Source: Nectonema munidae
Taxonomy: Eukaryota; Nematomorpha; Nectonematoida; Nectonematidae
Assembly (NCBI GenBank): GCA_030549495.1
Contig: JAUIRK010001047.1
Span: forward strand, 868,001 to 932,000
Direction of reading: 5' to 3'
Length of the DNA stretch: 64,000 nt
Shown here: positions 51,691 through 63,100 of the stretch, piece by piece
Numbering within the stretch: position 1 is the first letter of the stretch
Layout: the number at the start of each line of letters is the position of its first letter
Position numbers and translations under genes: made by a program
The notes under the pieces: model-generated
Databases searched by the model: none
What the model saw: only the letters and a program-made list of their open reading frames with translations
Told to the model about the DNA's origin: nothing

Positions 51691-53695
51691 TTTGTGCTGT
51701 AGCCTTATATATTTGCTATTTGATTTTGAAGTTATTATTCCAATGATTTGCTGAATCAGTCTGTCTTAGCCTTGTTGTTTACAAGCTATTTAATTTATTG
51801 TTATAGTCTCAAATCTAACTAATAAGTTTATTACGCTTTTCAAAATGACAAATTTAGTTGTTTGTACACGTTGATTTTCCTCTAGGCCCATAAATAAATC
51901 AAAAGTTACCCCAATAAAAACTACATAAGACGCTCATTTTTTCAAAAAGATGATTAAAACTGAACAAACGCATCGCGAGGACACATAAGTAAAAATTTAG
52001 TATCGAAAATAGGAATCAATCTTTCAAATATTTAATGTCCAAATGCGATAAACAGATCATTTTTAGAAATAGATGATGATGATTTAAAAGAGTTTCACCG
52101 AAATTCGCTAAAAGCAGGAAATGCTAAAAGCTAAAAAAAAAAGGTTTTACTTTAAATGCTCTGTTTTTGGGAGAGACACACAAGAGTAGCACCAAGTTAG
52201 CAAGCACTAAAAATTTACACACACAGAAAATAGGCTACAATCTGAAGGCAAAGTAGTAGGTATGGATAAATCTAGGCATGAAGTACAATAAAAAAGTCCA
52301 TTAATAAAAGCAAACTATCGAATACTTTTACATTCGCTTAAAGCACTTTGGTCCAAATATAATTTTCCCAAACAGAGCGTTCGTCTCTAAGGAATATTAA
52401 TAGGAGGTGTATATGATATGGACTTGGAAAGAGATTATGATCAAAATGACTTAGTTTTTAAATAAAAGCTATGCATCTGAAAAGTATCTAAATTTAAGGC
52501 AAATAAATTATATTATTTTTCCTTTTATTGCAAAGTCATTTTACAAATGAGCAATCGTTAGCCTAGATTTTCTACCACATAAGTCAAAGTTGGTATTGAT
52601 GAACAATGACGAAATAATAAATATAAACTTTCACATTAATATAAATAAATTGATTCTTTGTTTATAATTGTCAACCCATTAGCAAATTTATAATAGATTT
52701 CATAATTTTATAGCAACTGTTTCTTAATTGTTTAAAAGTGGCCCACTAAACAATAAATTCTAATTTATAAAAATGTGAATAATCGATCCTCTAAAACTTT
52801 GCAAATAATATATGCTTTTTTTTAATTATAAATAAACAGTGTGATTAGATGTGTAGAACAGGAATACTAGGTTTTTTGGCCAAAAAAGTTCAAATATGTA
52901 TCTTTTTTATTGAAAAATATAAAACTCAAAATACTGTTAAAAGCAACAGAATTTAGGAAATTTTTGGAAAAAAGCTCTTTAAATGAAAGTAGAAAGAAGG
53001 TATTTGAGAGAAAAAAAATCAAAAAGTAATCTTTTTTGGAAAATTTAAAATTACTATAAAATATAAGCGATTCTGAATATTTTGGTATAAAATTGGTAAA
53101 AGAGTTGTTTAGTTTTTGAGGAATATGGAGTGTCGTGGAAAACTCGAAAATGGTGTATCAAATTTTTCTGGCAATTATATTATTGAGGATTATTATGAGT
53201 ACTTTCATTTATGGACAAGTTTTATTTCTAATGTTTATTTATTACACAGCTGCTAAATAGTCATTTTATATATTTTACGCAACTTGAAGGAAGTTTACAT
53301 TTTATACAAATAAAATAGGAAATTGCGAATTTTAAAAGAATATGTGAAAACTATCTTTTGGCAGTATATGCTTATTCTATAATGATAGAAAAAGCAAAAT
53401 ATAAATAAAATGAAAATATGGAATTTTTTTTCACGATGATTGAAAAATATACAAATGATTTAAATAAATAGCAAAAAGATGAATGAATAAAAGAAACAAC
53501 TAACAATAATTAGATAAAGGAGCTTAAGCTCATATTCACAAGAAATGAACAAATATAGTTGTGGCCGATTGGGCGTCTCTAAATAAAAATTCGTGTATGA
53601 TTTTATGTAAATATTTTCTGAAATGCATTAGAAAATGCCCCTCTCCTAAGGAATATATAAAATGAAAGGACACTAAAGAGAGAGGATAACATATG
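51691..53695. other. 2 kb without a recognised gene
   Basis: AT-rich downstream flank of JMJD6. No conserved coding signal. If the JMJD6 transcript uses the GT at 53698 as a donor instead of ending at the stop there, a further exon could lie here, but I see none. Confidence 0.45.
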
Positions 53696-54109
53696 TTACC
53701 TTTGATTAGAAGTGTTTGAAGTTTTGTCTTCATTTTCTTCCTTTATCTTGGGTTTAACGGCAAAATTTTTCTCTCTGGAAGATGAAATTTTGAACCTTCT
53801 TGTTCTCGGTGGAGACTCTGAAGAAGATGAGAGAAGGGAGGAAGATGAATCTGCTTTTTTGACGTTAGAGTTATTGTTCGTAGTTTTTCGACTTCGTGTT
53901 TGGTAGCAGTCGGAACATGAACAATTAGTTCGATACGACTTGGATGAGTTTACGGAAGCTGCCGAATCACTACTTGCTGAATCATCTTCACTGGAGGAAG
54001 AAGAAGAAGATGATGATGATGAAGTTGGTGTATTATCATTTTCTTTCCTTTTCTTATTGTACTCAAACATTATATTTTGAGTTTCTTTAGCTAATTCCGG
54101 CTTGAAAAA
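53696..54109 (-). CDS. JMJD6: JMJD6 exon: C-terminal helix and Ser-rich tail
   Basis: The acceptor TTTTAG precedes [18 protein letters not shown], which matches the last JmjC helices. A run of 11 Ser then joins an acidic Ser/Asp segment, basic patches and the stop at 53696-53698. Poly-Ser tails in human JMJD6 drive self-association. A GTAACA donor-like site overlaps the stop (AAAG-GTAACA), so an alternative 3' splice form is possible. Confidence 0.88.
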   Translation of the reverse strand, partial: FFKPELAKETQNIMFEYNKKRKENDNTPTSSSSSSSSSSSEDDSASSDSAASVNSSKSYRTNCSCSDCYQTRSRKTTNNNSNVKKADSSSSLLSSSSESPPRTRRFKISSSREKNFAVKPKIKEENEDKTSNTSNQR

Positions 54110-57100
54110 CTAAAATAAAAGTGAAAAGATTTCATTTAAAAGTGACATATTTTTTATATATACATGCTGTATTTAGTTGAAATATACTAACATTGTATAT
54201 ATTTTTAGATTTGTTCATTTTTAAATTTGTTGATTCCGATAAAAAAATGAAAAGCGTTTTCTGGCTAGTATAATACTAGAACTATCTCTAGGCATTTTAG
54301 ATAGACCGGACTATACATTTTTTAAATAATTTGATAATGTTAAATTTGTTTATATGAAGAAAACCGAATTTCACATTTTTCCTCAGAAAAAAATCGCACA
54401 AAAACTAAATTAATATGAATAACATTTTTTGAAAAGAAAACATCTTGTTTAATTTCCTTCAGAACAGATAGGTGAATCAGATCTTCTGTTTGATGCGCGA
54501 GAACTTTTGCACGACTTTTTAGAAGATAAAAACTTGTATTTTCACCACATGAAACAAAAATGACATTTCTATATTGTAACTATAAGCAGCTAAATACGTA
54601 TTTTTTATTATTAATTAGGAAAAAGTTGAAAATAATCCGGGGTTAAGTTTGACAAGGATTAAGAGTGCGGCAAAATTGATAATAATCATCATAAGCAGTT
54701 TACTTGCAAAAATAGCAGAAAGTTGATTGAAATAAAAATTAGCATTTCCTCACAGTTTAAAAAGATTTTTTAATCAATCAATGAAAATGGTGTAACCAGG
54801 CAGGGTGGATGCCATTATAGGTATAATATGCGTGAGAGTTTACTATGAAAAGTAGAAATTTGTGTTAATAATTCATTTTTTCGTCATCTCCAATAAAAAC
54901 CATAATGCTAATACATATATAGATGTTTCACAGATATAAGAATAAAAATTATACAGTCGCGTAACAACTAGCTTTCTTTTATGTAATAAAACCAGTACAT
55001 AGTGGTGATGAGCGTAGATTTCATTGTGATTTACATTTGGAAATTTTTTTTTCTGTCATCTGTAAATTACAGTAAATTGTCGAAACAAGATTTCATGAAA
55101 TCTCTGAAAGTTTAACACAATTAGTGATATTACTGTTTCAATTAGGAATTTTACGATTTTTCTGAGAATGCCATGTAATCCATAGGAATTTTAGTGAACA
55201 TATGAAATCCCTAAGTGAAACAGTAATTTCACAGATTTCATGGAATCCCTCTTTTCACAGTCTTCTGTTTATTCTTTATTGATTTTGATTCCTACAAATT
55301 GAAAGTTATTTTCTCAATAAATTAATAATTTAGCACTTTAGTGCGCAGATTTTTAAATAAACAATCTTCTGAATCTGAAATTAAATGTTCTTATTCATAT
55401 TGCAATATAACACATTTTCATTAAAAAAAAACTTTGTTCTAAGAATTTTTTGATGCCAAATCTTTGGTTCGAATTCCTAGCTACGTTACTCACTCACATC
55501 CCCATATGTAAATTAAGCATCGTAGCTTTATTTACATATTAGTAATGGGTATGTCCACTACACTTGACTTTTTACTACATAAAATTCCAATAATTCATAA
55601 AACCATATAGAGGGCGCGTTTATAAAACCCTATAGTGTGTTTTTAGCTATTTTTCAATGAGTTACTTAAAGAGGATGATTTTTATCTTATGGGATACGGG
55701 CAGGGCTTCGGAGCCTTCTCAAAATTGTTTAACTCCGGCTCTGGAGCATAGATTTTTTGACTACGGTTCTGGCTCTGGCTCCAAGTATATTTTCTATATT
55801 TATTGTGATTTCTTTCAGTTATACATAAAGTTCGGTTTATTTATACAAAATTATACTATTCTTAATTATTATAGATAAAGTTTAAGATTTATATCGTTTC
55901 CAATTAGACAAATATTTCAAAACTTTATTTATATGTGCTTGTTCTTAAAAATAGCATTGCTTCCAAAATGTCCTCTTTGAGACTACTACATAAATTTATC
56001 GATCTGAAGGAAAATTGTCAGATGCAATCTCTTTTACTCTATAATTTATATATGTTGTTTATAAATATTTATTACTTTTACTTCACTGTTTCACACACAT
56101 ATGTTGACTTGCAGCCGGTAAGAGGGAGCCTCACATTAAAATTTGTGACTCCGGCTCTTACTGACAGAATATTACGGCTCCAGGGGCTCCGGATCCAGCT
56201 CCGACTCCGGCTCCAAAGCCCTGGATACGGGTTTCCCATTCGCTTTGAAAGGGTTAAGAAATATGAAGATATGTAGTTGAACATTTTGGGGAGAGCGTAA
56301 TCTGATTTTAATTGGATAAAGAGAGAAAAGAATAAAATGAGACTTGTAAAGCTTGAAGCCATTTTTTGGAGAGCTTTGGTCTACTTTTCGCTGTTTTCGG
56401 CCAAACTTTCTCAAAATTGACGCTACTTGCAAAATTTTGAGTTATGGCAACCGTTTCATCCAAATTCATCACCACATGCCACCAGCCAGACGGAACGAAA
56501 ACAGTCTCGCCCGCACTCTGAAACATTTCCGTCTAAAAAATGATAAATTCGCAGGTCAAGAGATCATCATATCGTTCATATGTGTAAACATGAAAAAGAA
56601 GCGTAGGCTAAGCTTATTTACGAAAAAGTTCAATAATAAAGACATATGCATTTTACTTCTACCAAGTCGAACTTTTGAAAAGGGTCCAGTTATTTCTTAG
56701 CACGTCAAATTTTATGCGAAAGTAAGAGAGTGACCGTTTTTTAACATAAATATTAGAAAGAAGTTGAATTGGTAAAGAAAATCAGAAAATAATCAAATCT
56801 TAATAATTCATTACTTATATAAAAACTAGCCATCCCGTGGTCGTTTCTCGCTTCGCTCGAAACATAGGATCATTGGTAGTGTGTATATTTTTTGTCTGAT
56901 GAATTGCTAATGGTGTGGAAGTGAGTTTTTTTTTTACATTTTTTCTATGCTTTCTTCAATGAATCGTTGCAAGAATTAGTAAACATTAGTTTAATGTTAG
57001 CGAATGTCTTGAATGTATCAGCATTTAGTTGGAACTTTTAATTTGTACAAAAATTGTTTATAAGAAAAAATGCATTCTATTCAAGTATTTGTTCCAGGTA

Positions 57101-60100
57101 AAAAAGAAATACTTCAACTATTCCTTTCCTTTAACTACAGTTTTTAACACATAAAAATAAAATTAGCGAAATTTTGGTCATATAAAATTGTCGGGATCAT
57201 TTATCGAAAAAGAGACGAACCATAAAACTAATCTAGTAGAAGATGCCAAATTGACTATTTTTTAAATCCGAACATATTTTATAGTAATCCATAAAAATTC
57301 TTAATGAAGTCATTTTAGTCGACATATATATCAGATTAACTGAAGCTTAGTGAAGATATAAATGTAAAAACCTTTGTTAAATATAGGACATACAAAAACT
57401 CCCTTTTATTGTTCTAAAAAGAATCTACTTAAAAAGTGATGCAAAATCAACTATTGATTTATTGCCAAACTGATGTTTTATATGTGTTTGATACAAAGTT
57501 ATTTAACAATAAAATAATTTGCCTTGACCATATTTTTTCTTTTTTAGATATAAGTTTTAAAAAAGTTGGTATCCTTTTTTATGTAAATGGTGTTTGACTT
57601 TAAAAAGTGCTGTATTTTCAAAATAAATAATGGGGATTATTCTACTTTTTCTATGTAAGTATTAAATATTATGAAAGGGATAATTGAAGTTATTCATCAT
57701 TCAAGATTAATTTGAGTTTTTTATTTTTAAGATTTGATAGTTGTTTTTTTAATTTTGTTTAAGTTTATAATAGAATAGTCTTTTGGTATAATGTATAGTT
57801 TTGTATGAACACTGGATTTTAAATCTTCAGCCATGGTTTAATTTTAGTCGTGTATCCTTTTAATTGTGCATCAACACCGATTATGGTTCAACAACCCATG
57901 TAATCATCATTTCTTTTGGTTTTTATAAAAAAATTGACAGACTATGCTTTAGACTTTTAGTTTTATAATATGTAAAGTGAATTTTTCAACATTTAGTTTT
58001 TTATTTCTTGATATTTTTCACTTTTGGGTAATTTTTTTTTAAAATCAAGATAATTTTGTGGAAGGATATCAGACTTTTATCAAAAAATTCATTGAAGTTC
58101 TAAACGATCTATATTCTGTACGACTTTTTGTTATTTTAGACTGAAAAACCTCTACTCATATGTTTCATCAAATTCACAACAAAAGGAAACCTTAATTAGA
58201 TACATTTTTTATCGCTACTGTAAGTCATTAATTTTAAACATTTTCTCGATTGTTCAATCATTTTTTTAGGTTAAAGTAAAGCTATTTTTTTAATTTACAC
58301 ATTCTTTTTTCTACTGTAAACTTGTGGTCTGTTTGACCCGGCACAATGGAAAGCAAAATGAATTGTAATATTTGTGGCTACAGTTCTTCAAATGATCAGT
58401 ATATTCGTTGTAGGGAATATTTTCATCCATCTTGTCAAAAACTTTCAAATGAGCAGTATCGCTTTTTTATATATAACAAAAGTGTACTTTATATTTGTAT
58501 TTCCTGTAATTGCATAGGAGGAAGTTTCTCATATACGAAATGCATTAAACGTATTGAGGCCATTCTGAATTAAGTTGAAAGCTTCACTATTTTTGATTTA
58601 AGTTTTTTATACATGTTGAAATTTAATATCAATACTGAAACTATATTCTCAAGAATGAAAACTTGATTCTTAATGAACCAATATTGAAAACTTATTGCAC
58701 GCCAAGAGATCCAGTTTCTAAAGAAATATTAGAGTTTTATAACGTTGGGGAAAATTTACTACCCTTGGCTTCTTCACAAGATGGCAACTGCCTATTCAAC
58801 TCTGCAGCCCTATCAACAAAGGTAAGAGTGTTGACTGCTATTGAGGTTATTAAAAATTTTGAAATCTATAAAAATAATGAGTTTGTGGAAGTTTGCGTCT
58901 TTGATAAAGCCATAAAAGATGTTTGTTGTCTGAATAAGTGGTCTAACATCTTTACTGTTTTAGCATTGTCCACTGTGTTAAATAAACCTATTAATCTTAT
59001 TTATTCTCCTTACAACTCACCAAAAAACGTGAATAGAGACATTTTAAACAAAGTATTATATCCACTTAATCACAAAGATGATGGTGATACAAAGGCTGAG
59101 CTTTTACACATTCTCTTTACATGTACCGTTTTTGATAAAAAAATTTATATTAATCCTAATCATTTCGTTTTTGGTTTACCTAAAATTAAACACAAATCTG
59201 TTTACCCAAAGTGTATTTTTCCAAATCAAATGACCACACTTATTCGAAACTTCATTATGAAGTTGATCATTCATTTGTTAAGTTTAGCGAAAAATTTTCA
59301 ATTTCGTTTGAAAACTTTTGATTTTTCTAAGTACAAAAAATGGCCGAAATTTATTCTTGATAAAGTTGACTTCAGCTTGCCCTAAAGAATATCTGAAGGT
59401 TTGAAAGAAAATATTTGCTTTATTCTAAAGTTTGATCCTTCAATTAAAAAGTTCATCGACGATTGTGGAGTCTGTGTGGTCATAATTCAGTTAGCACTTA
59501 TTTCTATAAGAACGATAATGCGGCCATTTTAATGACTTAAGAGATTCAAAGGAGAAAAGTGATGCTACTTGTATTCTGAAAAGGTATCATTCGAAGTTGA
59601 AAAAAGATAAAAGCTATCAGCGCCGAGTATCATACTTTCAAAAGTATTTGCATAATAGTGAGTATTGTAACTATGTTACATATGAGTAGAAAGGTTTTAT
59701 TTTATCCAGGCCATAGCTTCCATTCCAATTCAAAATTAAATATATGTTAGAAAAAATATAATCGAAAAATTTGAAAAAGGCAAAACATCTGATAGGAAAA
59801 TATTCCAAGAAACTCCCAATATATCAGTAATTTGAAACACAAACTTTTATCCAGATCTTCGAAATTGAATTTATCAGACAAAGTTCAAAAGCTTTTATCG
59901 ATGATAGGAAAGAAATATGAATTCGTAAGATGTGCTGTCACCATTTCTAATCCTAGCTTATTCATACTATACACTGATAGCATGCTTGCTCACTTTATTT
60001 CGGCTATGAAAAATGCTTATATTATTGGCATCGATCGAGCATTTACTTTAGCTGCCTGTTTTGTCAGTACTTTTGTGTACCAGGAAAGAAAATTGATTCG

Positions 60101-63100
60101 CAGAAAAACTGGAGAAAATGGTATCTTTATATGTCCAATTTTTATCCATTGTGATGCTACTTATGAAACCTATTTTAGCTTTTTTTCGCAAATATATATG
60201 AAAACTGGTCTAATAAAAGCTGTTTTTGATTGTGACGAAGAAAAAGCCATAATTAAAGCACTTTAAAATGTTTTCAATCCTTCTACTGTAACTCTTTGTA
60301 CAAGGCATCTAAAAGAAAGTTTGCTGAGGTATAACAATAATAAAAAACAAACAAATGAAAACTCTAGTCAATTTGATTTTTGGACAAAACGGTTTAATTG
60401 ATTCCTTTGATGAATCTAGTTTCAATTTTATAAAAGAGCAGATTTTCAGACTTTCTAACAAATTATATGGAAACATTGAAAATATATATTATAAATCCTC
60501 GTATCACGTTATCATGTATACGTAAAATGTAGACAAACAATTCATGTGAGTCCAAAAATCACATATATAAGTTACTGCTTTTTCTGGGCAGGCTTAATTG
60601 ATTTTAATAGAAAATTTCGCCGATTTCAAAATTGAAAAGTATAAACCTACGCATATGTCTCAACAAATACGTGAATCTTTTTATAGTTTTGAAGTCACTG
60701 AAGCTGTCTGCACTATATCTACTGACAAAAAACTGATTTTACCTTTGTTACCAAAAGTGGCAAAAAAAGAATAAAAAATGTTAGAGCTCAATCGATCCCG
60801 AAAAAGAAAAAGTTGGAGATTTTGTAATATATATATTTTTTTTAATTTATACATTTTTTCACACAATTTATCATCAATTGTTCTACATAACTTTTATTTT
60901 GATGTTTTCATTTAAGATTTCATCATGTAATTTTCTTTTGAAAATTTATTACACACTTTTGTAAGTGTTACTTATGTAAGTTATTATACTTATGTGCTCA
61001 TTCAATTTCTTTTTTTTACATTCCAAATAAAATTTGTTACTCATAAAGTGTTTGTTGGTTTTCTATATTTGCTGTTTTTTACACAATTATGTGTAAAAAA
61101 CATAAAATTTGACAGTTAGACATTTGGCTTCTTAAAAACTGTGTGTCAAACTTTTTCTGATATAGCCCAACATTTTTAGATTAAGTCAATTTGAACATTT
61201 TTGTTTCTGAAAATGCAAAAGATTAGATACAATGATCCATATAAACCTTTTACGGTGTATGAATTCGCCCCTAGCAATGATCTGTATATCACTCCTTGTG
61301 TGAGGATTGAACACTTGCCTACGTTTATGAATAATATAATGGACGCTTAATTTATTAGGTTTTAACTATGTTGTTTTTGATAGCACTTTTTCGAATATAT
61401 GTATTCGATCTTAGTAGACATAATGTAAAATTGCTTCTTCATAATCTTTCATTTCTGCTTTAAAGCAAACCAATTATAACAATAGAGAAAGAAAGAAATA
61501 GAGGAGAGAGAGAGAATTTATTGAAAAAACACAGAAAAAACAATATTAGCGACATTCGATATACATTTTCTTTCACATACTGCTTCAAAACAATATATTT
61601 GTCATTGCATTCATATTTATGGGAAATGGAAAAAAAATATGTAATTTTTTCGAAAGATTTGATAAAAAAACAAAATTAGTAAAAATCATTGAGTTTTAAA
61701 ATGAAATCAGTATAAATGAGTTATGAGAGGAGGATTTAAAATTGAAAAACAATAGTTTTAGGTTTATGCTGATATCAGAGATATTAATTCAAAAAATTTC
61801 TTTTTTAATTCTGTAAGTCTTAATTATTTTTCGAATTATAAACAGAGTAATTTTTTCAAATTACTTTTTGGAAAATTTTAAAATTTTTATTAAAAAAAAG
61901 TTATAAAATTTTTTTTAGTATTGGCTAATTTTTTATTATCATTTTTGCAGCACTTTTTAAGTAGACCGTTCTAAAAATGATATATTTCCATATTATAATA
62001 TAAGTGTAAGTAATACTTTTTTTTAGCTTTGCTTCAAAAAATTTCCCCCGTTACTTGTAAATAACTACTATAAACTAAAAAATAAGCAATCAAACTAAAA
62101 AGAAGTATATATATTTAAAAATTAAAATTATAACATAACTTTTAAAAATATATTTTTTATTATAAAAAAACAGTTATTTATCATGCAATATACACAAATA
62201 AGAGAAATGGAATTTTAAGCTCTGAAATGTCACGCTGAAAAGTGTCTCAGTAAAAATAACATAAGTTCTAATATTATGTATTGCAAAATATAAAAGGAAT
62301 ATAGTGCCGTTTTCTACGCTTTTTGTTTGACTTAAGTTGAAAAAGACTCATAGAATCGAAATATTCATTTGAATTAAGAATTGTCATACTGGCCTACTAT
62401 ATTACCCGTTTATGTTCCTATATATATATATATATATATCCATAAAGGTATAGTTTTAGGATGCATGTATTGATATGTAATAGGATTGGAACATTAGCGA
62501 TATATTCATTACCACTAAATTATGGAAAGTAAAACATTTGTTCCAAATTAATAAACTAAATAGCCAGAATGAATGCACTTGGATATAGAAAATACCCTAT
62601 AGAGCAGGGATCGGCAAACTTTTTTACCCGTCTAGAACATTTGTCTTCACATCAACCCCAACTCTACATAGAAATGTTTTTTAAAAACATTAACCAATGT
62701 CCAACAATTCAGAGAAAAAATAAAAACCAAAATAGTTTCCTATATTCCATATACAATACAATGTCCTAAGCTATGTTTTAAAAGAAAAAGGGAGATTTAT
62801 TACTACTATAAAGTAAAAAAAAGCATAACACAATTTGCTAAGTTTGTGTATCTTATCGACCCCCAAAGGGTAGAGATCGACCTCTTTGCTGATCCCTGTT
62901 ATAGAGAAAAAGGCTCTTTCAGATTCTACACTGGTTGTTCAGTTTAAAATAGGTAGCTTATGCTGTAATTCATCAAGAAATAAATAAAAGTGCATAGGAC
63001 ACATTCATATCCATAACTTAAGCAGTGTCCAAGTTGGGGTACTACTTAATTCGCTATTTTTGTGTTCGATGCGTAAGTCAAGGGTTAACTCACAAGCCAG

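Noticed and set aside
53712-53906. + strand ORF opposite the JMJD6 tail
   Set aside because: Shadow of the Ser-rich JMJD6 exon on the - strand.
56078-56432. - strand ORFs rich in Glu-Pro/Ser-Arg next to the JMJD6 exon
   Set aside because: They translate the GGCTCCGG-rich end of a hAT MITE; exon borders and frame of JMJD6 exclude them.
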